From Shinella sp. XGS7 (GTDB lineage Bacteria > Pseudomonadota > Gammaproteobacteria > Burkholderiales > Burkholderiaceae_C): a DNA stretch of 64,000 nt. Each line of letters begins with the position of its first letter. Positions within the stretch are counted from its first letter, which is position 1. The notes below the pieces were generated by a model that saw only the letters and a list, made by a program, of their open reading frames with translations, searched no databases and was not told the origin of the DNA. The stretch is from positions 2,445,501 to 2,509,500 of the forward strand of contig NZ_CP084758.1 of NCBI RefSeq assembly GCF_020535565.1, in the 5' to 3' direction. This document shows, one piece after another, positions 15,791-23,321 of the stretch. The position numbers were made by a program, and so were the translations under genes.

Positions 15791-16834
15791 ATGTCCGACT
15801 CCCCGTACACCACCTTGCCCACGTGGCCGCAGGCCTATCCCGCCAGCGGCGCCAGCGCCACGCTGAAGCTCCTCAACGAGGACTTCGTCGTGACCGAGCT
15901 GCCTCAGCAGCTGCCCAGCGGCGAGGGTGAGCACCTCTGGCTGGACGTGGAGAAGAACGGCGCCAACACCGCCTTCGTGGCCCAGCAGCTGGCCCTGGCG
16001 GCCGGCGTGGAGGAGCGGGACGTGGGCTTTGCCGGGCTGAAGGACCGCTACGCCATCACGCGCCAGTGGTTCAGCATCTATCTGGCGAACAGCACGACCC
16101 GGGGCGAGGTGCCCGACCTGACACAGCTGCAGCATCCGGAGTTCAAGGTGCTGAGCCAGAGCCGGCACCTGAAGAAGCTGCGCCGCGGCGATCTGCTGGG
16201 CAATCGCTTTCGCATCGTGCTGCGCGAGGTGCGCGGCGAGCGCGAGGCCATCGAGGCCAATCTGCAGCGCGTGGCGGCCCAGGGCGTGCCCAACTACTTT
16301 GGTGCCCAGCGCTTCGGCCACGAGGGCGGCAATGTGGAGCAGGGCCGGGCCATGCTGGCGCGCGAGATCCGCGTGCGCCATCCGAAGAAGAAGGGCATCT
16401 ACCTCTCGGCGGTGCGCTCCTTCGTGTTCAACGAGGTGCTGGCGCTGCGCATCCAGCAGGGGCTCTGGGGCCAGACCCTGGCCGGCGATGTGATGGACGA
16501 GGCGGGCCGCCCCACCGGGCCGCTCTGGGGCCGGGGCCGCGTGAGCACGGCCGAGCAGGCCCAGGCGCTGGAGAACAGCGTGGCCGAGCGCCACGCCGTG
16601 CTGTGCGACGGCATGGAGCACGCCGGCCTGAACCAGGAGCGCCGCGCCCTGGTGGCCAGCCCGGCCGACCTGCGCTGGGAATGGCCCGAGGCCGACCAGC
16701 TGGTGCTGAGCTTTGCCCTGCCGGCCGGCACCTACGCCACCTCCGTGCTCAAGGAGATCCTGGAGACCACCGAGCCGCCGCGGCTCAGCGAAGGTGAGGG
16801 CGAAGGCCAGGGCGAGCCCGCGGCCTTTGAGTGA
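15791..16834 (+). CDS. truD: tRNA pseudouridine(13) synthase TruD
   Basis: The 347-aa enzyme converts U13 to pseudouridine in tRNA(Glu). The family motif GFAGLKDRYAITRQWFS carries the catalytic Asp (about residue 80). NYFGAQRFGHEGGNV and SAVRSFVFNEVLALRI are also standard TruD signatures. The C-terminus is extended by a Glu/Gly-rich tail (SEGEGEGQGEPAAFE). It is the first core gene after the mobile island. Confidence 0.96.
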   Translation: MSDSPYTTLPTWPQAYPASGASATLKLLNEDFVVTELPQQLPSGEGEHLWLDVEKNGANTAFVAQQLALAAGVEERDVGFAGLKDRYAITRQWFSIYLANSTTRGEVPDLTQLQHPEFKVLSQSRHLKKLRRGDLLGNRFRIVLREVRGEREAIEANLQRVAAQGVPNYFGAQRFGHEGGNVEQGRAMLAREIRVRHPKKKGIYLSAVRSFVFNEVLALRIQQGLWGQTLAGDVMDEAGRPTGPLWGRGRVSTAEQAQALENSVAERHAVLCDGMEHAGLNQERRALVASPADLRWEWPEADQLVLSFALPAGTYATSVLKEILETTEPPRLSEGEGEGQGEPAAFE

Positions 16835-16998
16835 GGGCAGCCGCGCCGCGGCGCATCTGATCCGCCCGCTTTCCCGGCGATCTGAGTCTGGGCAAGCGGC
16901 TCCGGGCGGGGCACAGTGCCCGGACACGGTGAGGCGCGCTCGTCGCCTCGCAGCCCGCGCGTGCGGCGAGCCCTCGCCTTGAAGAAGTAGCTGAAAAA

Positions 16999-17118
16999 AT
17001 GGAATGGATCCCTCTCGTCCTGGTCGTGTTCAAGCTGAGCGTGTTTGGCACGGGCATGTTCTTCGCCATCAAGTGGCACTACGACAAAGAGAAGAAGAAC
17101 AAGAACAAGGACAAGTAG
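16999..17118 (+). CDS. 39-aa single-pass membrane micropeptide
   Basis: The frame begins MEWIPLVLVVFKLSVFGTGM, one hydrophobic helix, and ends in a highly charged tail KWHYDKEKKNKNKDK before TAG. This organisation (short helix plus lysine-rich cytosolic tail) and the codon usage suggest a real protein. The ribosome site is weak (GAAGAAG, about ten bases upstream). It sits between truD and DUF3422 with no operon partner. The function is unknown. Confidence 0.6.
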   Translation: MEWIPLVLVVFKLSVFGTGMFFAIKWHYDKEKKNKNKDK

Positions 17119-17155
17119 CGCGATCGCTGAGGCGGACCTCGACCTCCGGGGTCTG

Positions 17156-18514
17156 TCACTCGGGGGGATGGGCAAAGCGCGCGTGGATGCGCCGCGTGCC
17201 GCGCCACACGGCCCACAGCACCACGGGGATCAGGGCGCCGGTGGCGATCTCCGGATTCAGCGGCAAGCCGGCGGTCTTCAGGGCCTTGAGGCCGTAGACC
17301 AGCAGGCTGACCACGTAGTAGGAGATGGCCGCGATGGACAGGCCCTCCACCGTGGTCTGCAGGTTCAGCTGCAGGGTCTGGCCCCGCGTGAGCTGGCTCA
17401 GCAGGCGCTGCTGCTGGGCCTCGGCCGCAATCTCCACCCGGGTGCGCAGCAGGGCGCTGCAGCGCTCGATGCGCTGCGAGAGCGATTCCAGCCGCGCCGC
17501 GGTGGACTGCACCGTGGCCATGGCCGGCACCAGGCGGCGCAGGGTGAAGCCGCCCAGGGTTTGGGCGCCCTGCAGCGAGCTTTCGCCCAGTTCCTCCAGG
17601 CGCTGCTGCACGATGCCGTAATAGGCCTGGGTGGCCGCAAAGCGGTAGCCGTGCTGGGCCGTCATATGCTCCACCCGCGCGGCCAGGGCGATCAGGGTGT
17701 CCAGCTGCTGTTGCTGCTCGCCCTGGGGATCGCGCTGCAGGGCCTCGGTCAGCTGGGCCAGCTCGCGCTCGCAGGCCGAGAGCTCGGGCCCCAGCTGCTT
17801 GGCCACCGGCAGGCCCAGCAGGGCCAGGCTGCGGTAGGTCTGGAACTCCAGCAGGCGCTGGGCCGCGCGACCCTGGCGCAGCTCGTGGTGGCTGGCGTCG
17901 CTGAGCAGCAGCAGGCGCTCGAAGCCGCTCTCGCGCAGGCACAGATCGCTGTAGATCAGGGAGTGGCCGCTGCTGCCCAGGCGCGAGCCCATCAGCGGCC
18001 CGGGGCCCAGCCAGCGTTGCGCCAGGGCCTGGGCCGCCGCGGGCGCGCCCGGCTGCTCGGGGCTGGCCTCCAGTGGCGCGGGCAGGCCCTGCATGACGAG
18101 CTGCAGGGCCACCAGGGTCTGGCCCGGGATGGCGGCCACCCAGTCGCACAGGGCCTGGGGCAAGGCGGGCTCGGCCCCATCCGGCTCGCCGGGGGCGGGC
18201 AGGGGCAGGGTGAGGGTGTAGCGGGTGTATTCGCTGTGGCGCTCCCAGCGCAGATGCCCCGCCAGATCGGGCAGCACCAGGCGCCGCCGCAGGAACTGCG
18301 CGCCGAGGTCGGCCAGGCTCAGGGCCTGGGCCGCCGAGCCCGGCAGGGCCAGCAGATGGGCCAGTTCGTCCTCCAGGCGATGCCGCTCGTGGCGCACGGC
18401 CACATAGATCAGCAAGGCCGGCAGGCGGATGCGCGGCGCGGGGCGCGCATGCAGCTCGGCATGGAGGGCGCGGCGTTCGGCCGCATCCGGCGGGGGGCGC
18501 AGGGCAGGGCTCAT
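17156..18514 (-). CDS. DUF3422 family membrane-anchored protein
   Basis: The 452-aa protein opens with LHAELHARPAPRIRLPALLI, the family's HxExHARP-like start, has a long helical middle, and ends with two membrane helices (LSIAAISYYVVSLLVYGLKAL and IATGALIPVVLWAVW). DUF3422 proteins are conserved in proteobacteria with no established function. Its ATG overlaps the stop of the MFS gene by four bases (ATGA), so the two are translated together. Confidence 0.9.
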   Translation of the reverse strand: MSPALRPPPDAAERRALHAELHARPAPRIRLPALLIYVAVRHERHRLEDELAHLLALPGSAAQALSLADLGAQFLRRRLVLPDLAGHLRWERHSEYTRYTLTLPLPAPGEPDGAEPALPQALCDWVAAIPGQTLVALQLVMQGLPAPLEASPEQPGAPAAAQALAQRWLGPGPLMGSRLGSSGHSLIYSDLCLRESGFERLLLLSDASHHELRQGRAAQRLLEFQTYRSLALLGLPVAKQLGPELSACERELAQLTEALQRDPQGEQQQQLDTLIALAARVEHMTAQHGYRFAATQAYYGIVQQRLEELGESSLQGAQTLGGFTLRRLVPAMATVQSTAARLESLSQRIERCSALLRTRVEIAAEAQQQRLLSQLTRGQTLQLNLQTTVEGLSIAAISYYVVSLLVYGLKALKTAGLPLNPEIATGALIPVVLWAVWRGTRRIHARFAHPPE

Positions 18515-19821
18515 CGGCTCATGATAGGGCCCCGCTCGCGGGGCAGGCCGAAAGCCTCGGGGTGCTGGCGTGCGTACCAGCCCCGCACGCTCTCATGGTC
18601 CAGACGCAGAAAAGGCCCCAGGCCGGGCACGGCCAGCAGCAGCAGGCTGCTGGTCACAAAGCCCAGGCACAGCCAGCCGTAGACCTGGTCCACGCTGCCC
18701 AGCTTCAGCAAGGCCCCGGCCAGGGCCGGCGCCGCCAGGCCGGCGCCATGGGCCACGCAGAGCTGGGCGGCGCTCATGCGGGCCCTGAAGGCCTCGGGAA
18801 TCGCCAGCAGGCGATGGCTCTGGCCCACCATCTGCGTGACCGACATGCCCAGGCCGATCAGGCCGCAGGCCCCCGCCAGCCCCGGTGCCCAGGGGCACAG
18901 GCCCAGCAGGGCCATGCCCAGCGCGCAGGCCGGCAGGGCCAGGGCGATGGCGCGCGCCCGGCCCACACGAGCGATCAGCCGCCCGGCCAGGCCCAGCACA
19001 CCCGTGAGCAGGCCCAGGGACAGGGCCGCACTGCAGGCGCCGAACCAGCCGGCCGCCAGACTCAGGGACTGCACACGCAGCGGCAGCAGCAGGCCGATGG
19101 CGGGCAGCAGGAAGACCATCATCAGCGCGCCGGCCAGCGTCCACCAGCGATCCAGGGGCACGCCCCATTTGGCGCGCAGGCCCGCGCCCAGGTCCTGCCA
19201 CCAGCCGCTGGTCGGTGCGGGCCTGGCGGGCGCCGAGGCATCTGTCCCCAGGCGCCAGGCCGCGCCGGCGCTCAGGGCCGCGAGCAGCAGGCCCAGGCCC
19301 AGGGCCAGGCGCACCTCCCCCAGAGCCAGGGCCATGCCGGCAAGCCCCGGCCCCAGCAGGCTGCCCAGGGCCTGGGCGGCGCGGCGCAGGCGCAGGGCCT
19401 CGGGCAGCTGCGAGGCCGGCACCAGCTCGGCCAGCAGGCTGGTCTGCACCGGCAGCAGCACCGCACTGGCGAGGGCGCCCAGCAGGCCCAGCCCGCACAG
19501 CAGCCCCAGCCGGTAATGCCCCAGCTGGGCCAGCAGTGCCAGGGCGGCGGCTTCGGCCAGCAAAGCCAGGGCGGCCAGTCGGACCAGACGCCGCTTGGCG
19601 CAGCGGTCGCCCAGGGGCGAGAGCAGGGGCAGGGCCAGCAGGGAGCCCAGGGCGAGCAGCATGGCGTAGCGGCTGAGGTCGCCCGCGCCGCCGCTGCGCC
19701 CCACCCACCAGGCCAGGCTCAGCTGGGCGGTGCTGGCGGCCAGCAGGCCGAAGGTCTCGCTGATCAACAGGCGGCGCAGGGGCGCGGGCTGGCGGTGCCA
19801 GCTCATGGGCAGGGCAAACAT
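18511..19821 (-). CDS. Major facilitator superfamily transporter
   Basis: The 436-aa protein has about 12 hydrophobic segments and the MFS loop motif PLGDRCAKRRLVRLAALAL between helices 2 and 3. It resembles drug or metabolite exporters of the DHA1-like type, but the substrate is not evident. I start it at 19821 (MFALPMSWHRQPAPLRR); the longer frame would add unlikely residues. The gene is divergent from the MocR-type regulator, which is probably its controller, with a palindrome between them. It is translationally coupled to DUF3422. Confidence 0.84.
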   Translation of the reverse strand: MFALPMSWHRQPAPLRRLLISETFGLLAASTAQLSLAWWVGRSGGAGDLSRYAMLLALGSLLALPLLSPLGDRCAKRRLVRLAALALLAEAAALALLAQLGHYRLGLLCGLGLLGALASAVLLPVQTSLLAELVPASQLPEALRLRRAAQALGSLLGPGLAGMALALGEVRLALGLGLLLAALSAGAAWRLGTDASAPARPAPTSGWWQDLGAGLRAKWGVPLDRWWTLAGALMMVFLLPAIGLLLPLRVQSLSLAAGWFGACSAALSLGLLTGVLGLAGRLIARVGRARAIALALPACALGMALLGLCPWAPGLAGACGLIGLGMSVTQMVGQSHRLLAIPEAFRARMSAAQLCVAHGAGLAAPALAGALLKLGSVDQVYGWLCLGFVTSSLLLLAVPGLGPFLRLDHESVRGWYARQHPEAFGLPRERGPIMSR

Positions 19822-19904
19822 GGTGGAGTTCCCGGTGGCTTGGATGCGGCCGCACTCTAGGCAGGCTGGGGGCGGCGGCACAGCCACAGCGCTGCACGGG
19901 CTCA

Positions 19905-19930
19905 GCGCTACAGACAGGCGGCTGTAGCGC
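19905..19930. promoter_or_regulatory. Palindromic operator between MFS gene and MocR-type regulator
   Basis: GCGCTACAG-ACAGGCGG-CTGTAGCGC is a perfect inverted repeat with nine-base arms. Part of it recurs near 19940 (GCCGCCGGTCTGTA). It lies 24 bp before the regulator's start codon and 84 bp before the exporter's. It is a good candidate binding site for the regulator, but binding is inference. Confidence 0.65.
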
Positions 19931-19953
19931 AGCCTGGCCGCCGGTCTGTATCG

Positions 19954-21429
19954 ATGCAGGCGAGCGACTTGCGGTTATCGTGCGCAGCCCAGCACTCACT
20001 CGCATCGAGTCCCGCCTTGAGCCTTGCCGACGCTTCACACCGCTACCGCCAGCTGGCCGCCGTGCTGGCGGCCGATCTGCGCGCGGGGCGCTATCCGCCG
20101 GGCAGCCGCCTGCCCTCGGTGCGTCAGCTCTGCCGGGAGCAGGGGGCCAGCCTGGCCACTGTCACCCATGCCCTGCAGCTGCTGGAGGACGAGGGCCTGG
20201 TGCAGGCGCGGCCGCGCCGGGGATTTTTCGCCCGGGGCCTGGCCTCGGCCTCCCGCGTGGTGCCCGGCGCGGCGCTGGCCCTGGAGGCGCGCCGCCAGCG
20301 CCTGATCGACCTGGCCGCCACCCAGCCGGACTGCCTGTCCCTGGGCCATCTGGCGCTCTCGCCGGGCTGGCTGCCGGTGGCCGCACTCAAGCGCCTGATG
20401 CTGCGTCGGCTGGGGCAAGACCCGGCCCTGCTGGCCATGGGCACGGTCTTTGGCGGTGAGGCCTTGCGCGAGCAGCTGGCCCGGCAGCTGGCGCGCGCGG
20501 GCTGCGGGGTGTCGGCCGAGGACATCGTGGTCTGCCAGGGTGAGGCCGAGGCCTTGCAGCTCTGCCTGCGCTTGCTGGTGCGCCAGGGCGAGCGGATTGC
20601 CATCGCCAGCCCGGCGCCGCTGCGCACGCTGGAGCTGCTGATCAGCCTGGGGCTGCAGCCGGTGGAGATTCCGGCCGCGGCCTCCGGTGGTCTCTCGCTG
20701 CCGGCCCTGGAGGCAGCCCTGGCCCAGGGCCCGTTGGCCGCCTGCATTGTGGAGTCGCACGGCCACCCGGCCGCGGTGGGCGCGATGAGTGAATCGGCCA
20801 TGCGGGCCACCACGGCCCTGCTGGCCCGACATCGCCTGCCCCTGATCGAGTGCGACATGCTGGGCGAGCTCACGCGCGCGCCGCAGCGCAAGCCGCCGCT
20901 CAAGGCCTTCGACCGCGAGGACTGGGTGCTGTACTACAGCGGCTTCGCCTGCATCACCGGCCTGGGCTGCAATCTGGGCTATGTGGCCAGCGGGCGCTAC
21001 CGCCTGCAGCTGCGTGCGGCGCGCACGGTGCAGGGCGATCTGTTGCCGCAGCTGACCGAGCAGGTGCTGGGCGAGTTTCTGGGTTCGGAGGCTTATGCGC
21101 GCCATCTGCGGCGCCTGCGCGAGCGCCTGGCCGAGCAGGTGAGCCTGCATGCCGAGGCGGTGCGCGCTGCCTTTCCCGAGGGCACGCGGATCTGGACCGG
21201 TGAGGGCGGCCACGCGCTGTGGATCGCGCTGCCGCCGGGCCTGGACGCCTGCACCCTGCTGGAGGCGGCGCGGGCCCAGGGCTATACCTTTGTGCCCGGG
21301 CCGGTGTTCGGCCTGGGCCGAGAGTTTGACCGTTGCCTGCGGCTCACGGCGGCCCAGCCGCTGGACGCCGTGCGCCGCCGCGGCATCGCCCTGCTGGGGG
21401 CGCTGGCGCGGGCCCAGGCCGAAGCCTAG
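19954..21429 (+). CDS. MocR-type GntR regulator with degenerate aminotransferase domain
   Basis: The 491-aa protein has an N-terminal GntR winged helix (residues 30-95: YRQLAAVLAADLRAGRYPPG, ..PSVRQLCREQGASLATVTHA) and a C-terminal class I aminotransferase-like domain. In MocR proteins the PLP-binding lysine lies in a SFSK motif of the pattern Y-x-x-S-F-S-K; here residues 327-334 read YYSGFACI, so no lysine is present. The acidic IEDDYDSEF motif is also altered (IECDMLGEL, 298-306). The fold remains recognisable, so it may bind a different ligand without forming a Schiff base. It probably controls the divergent MFS gene and itself. Confidence 0.85.
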   Translation: MQASDLRLSCAAQHSLASSPALSLADASHRYRQLAAVLAADLRAGRYPPGSRLPSVRQLCREQGASLATVTHALQLLEDEGLVQARPRRGFFARGLASASRVVPGAALALEARRQRLIDLAATQPDCLSLGHLALSPGWLPVAALKRLMLRRLGQDPALLAMGTVFGGEALREQLARQLARAGCGVSAEDIVVCQGEAEALQLCLRLLVRQGERIAIASPAPLRTLELLISLGLQPVEIPAAASGGLSLPALEAALAQGPLAACIVESHGHPAAVGAMSESAMRATTALLARHRLPLIECDMLGELTRAPQRKPPLKAFDREDWVLYYSGFACITGLGCNLGYVASGRYRLQLRAARTVQGDLLPQLTEQVLGEFLGSEAYARHLRRLRERLAEQVSLHAEAVRAAFPEGTRIWTGEGGHALWIALPPGLDACTLLEAARAQGYTFVPGPVFGLGREFDRCLRLTAAQPLDAVRRRGIALLGALARAQAEA

Positions 21430-21443
21430 GCCCGCACTCAGGC

Positions 21444-23198
21444 TCAGTAGCCCAGGGCCAGGCCGCTGTTGCGGCGCGGGTCATTGGCGCCGTAGAAGCG
21501 GTTCTTGCCCACGGGCTTGCCGCCCAGGCTGGGCGCGCCGATCAGGATGGCGGCCATGTGGTTGGCGGGCTGGGGCGCGCCCAGCTTGTGGCCCATGGCC
21601 TCCAGCATGCGGGCGGTGTCGGGCGAGAGGGCGAAGCGCTCCACATTGGTGGCTTCGGGCAGCCACTGCTGGTGGAAGCGCGGCGCATCCACCGCCTCCT
21701 GCACATTCATGCCGTAGTCCACCACGTTCAGGATGGTGTGCAGCACCGCGGTGATGATGCGGCTGCCGCCGGGCGTGCCCACCACCATCACGGGCTGGCC
21801 GTCCTTGCTGACGATGGTGGGGCTCATGGACGAGAGCGGGCGCTTGCCCGGGGCGATGGCATTGGCCTCGCCCTGCACCAGGCCGTAGATATTGGGCACG
21901 CCGATCTTGACGGTGAAGTCGTCCATCTCGTTGTTGAGCAGCACGCCGGTGTCGGCGGCCGTGACCTTGGCGCCGAACCAGTCGTTCAGCGTGTAGGTCA
22001 CCGAGACCGCATTGCCCCAGCGGTCGGCAATCGAGTAGTGCGTGGTGTTGCTGCCCTCGTGCGGGGCCACGCCGGGCTTGATGGCCTGGGAGACGCCGGC
22101 CTTGTCCGGTGCGATCACGGTGCGGATCTGGGCGGCATAGGCCTTGTCGGTCAGGCGGGCGATGGGGTTCTTGACGAAGTCGGGGTCGCCCAGATAGCTG
22201 TTGCGGTCCACATAGGCGTGGCGCATGGCCTCAATCTGGTGGTGCACGGCCTGGGCCGAGCGGAAGCCCCAGTCCTTGAGCGGGTAGCCCTCCAGGATGT
22301 TGAGCATCTCGCAGATGATCACGCCGCCGGAACTGGGCGGCGGGGCCGAGACCACGCGGTAGCCGCGGTAATCGCATTCCACCGGCGCCATCTCGCGTGT
22401 GCCGTACTGGTCCAGATCGGCCTGGGTGATGATGCCGCCGCCCTGCTGGCTGCTTTTGACCAGAGCCGCGGCCACGCGGCCCTTGTAGAAGCCGGCCGTG
22501 CCCTGCTCGCTGATGGCCTTGAGCGTGCGTGCCAGGTCTTTCTGCACCAGGGTGTCGCCCACCTCGAAGGGCGCGCCGTCCTTCTTCAGGAAGATGGCGG
22601 CCGAGGCGGGGTCCTTGCGGAAGTCCTCGGTGGCGGTGCGCAGCATGTCGATATCGCCCTGGTCCAGGGCGAAGCCCTTGTCGGCCAGCGCGATGGCCGG
22701 GGCCAGCAGGGTGGCGCGCTTCATCGTGCCGTACTTCTCGCGCGCCAGCTCCAGGCCCGAGACGCTGCCCGGCACGCCCACGGCCAGATGGCCGCGGGTG
22801 CTCAGGCCCTTGACCACATTGCCCTCCTTGTCGAGGTACATATTGGCGGTGGCGGCCAGGGGCGCCTTCTCCCGGAAGTCCAGAAAGGTCTTGCGGCCAT
22901 CGGCCAGCTGCACGGTCATGAAGCCGCCGCCGCCCAGATTGCCGGCGGCCGGATAGACCACGGCCAGGGCATAGCCCACGGCCACCGCGGCGTCCACGGC
23001 ATTGCCGCCGTCCTTGAGCACCTGCACGCCGACCCGGGTGGCCAGATGCTGGGCCGTGACCACCATGCCGTTCTCGGCCGCAGCCGGGGCCACCGAGGCG
23101 GCCTGGGCCACGGGCAGGAAGGCGGCCGGGCTGCAGGCCAGCAGCGCCGCGCTCAGCAAGAGAGTGGGGCGCAGGCGCGCGGAACACAGGAACTTCAT
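21444..23198 (-). CDS. ggt: Gamma-glutamyltransferase, periplasmic
   Basis: The 584-aa Ntn-hydrolase has a signal peptide (LRPTLLLSAALLACSPAAFLP..AQA). It should self-cleave before the catalytic Thr in EGSNTTHYSIAD. The small-subunit motifs LLNNEMDDFTV and PLSSMSPTIV and the C-terminal PGGSRII are all present. It transfers or hydrolyses the gamma-glutamyl group of glutathione in the periplasm. GGAGACAAG precedes the ATG. Its stop lies 14 bp from that of the MocR gene (convergent). Confidence 0.95.
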   Translation of the reverse strand: MKFLCSARLRPTLLLSAALLACSPAAFLPVAQAASVAPAAAENGMVVTAQHLATRVGVQVLKDGGNAVDAAVAVGYALAVVYPAAGNLGGGGFMTVQLADGRKTFLDFREKAPLAATANMYLDKEGNVVKGLSTRGHLAVGVPGSVSGLELAREKYGTMKRATLLAPAIALADKGFALDQGDIDMLRTATEDFRKDPASAAIFLKKDGAPFEVGDTLVQKDLARTLKAISEQGTAGFYKGRVAAALVKSSQQGGGIITQADLDQYGTREMAPVECDYRGYRVVSAPPPSSGGVIICEMLNILEGYPLKDWGFRSAQAVHHQIEAMRHAYVDRNSYLGDPDFVKNPIARLTDKAYAAQIRTVIAPDKAGVSQAIKPGVAPHEGSNTTHYSIADRWGNAVSVTYTLNDWFGAKVTAADTGVLLNNEMDDFTVKIGVPNIYGLVQGEANAIAPGKRPLSSMSPTIVSKDGQPVMVVGTPGGSRIITAVLHTILNVVDYGMNVQEAVDAPRFHQQWLPEATNVERFALSPDTARMLEAMGHKLGAPQPANHMAAILIGAPSLGGKPVGKNRFYGANDPRRNSGLALGY

Positions 23199-23321
23199 CG
23201 CTTGTCTCCGAGTTGGGCGCGGGTCGCGGGCTGCGAGCCGTCAGCAGGTCGGTCGAGTTTAGGCCGGTGATTCGGGCCATCGCAGCCCGTGCCAGCCCCT
23301 AGTCTGTTGTGCGCAGAGCGA

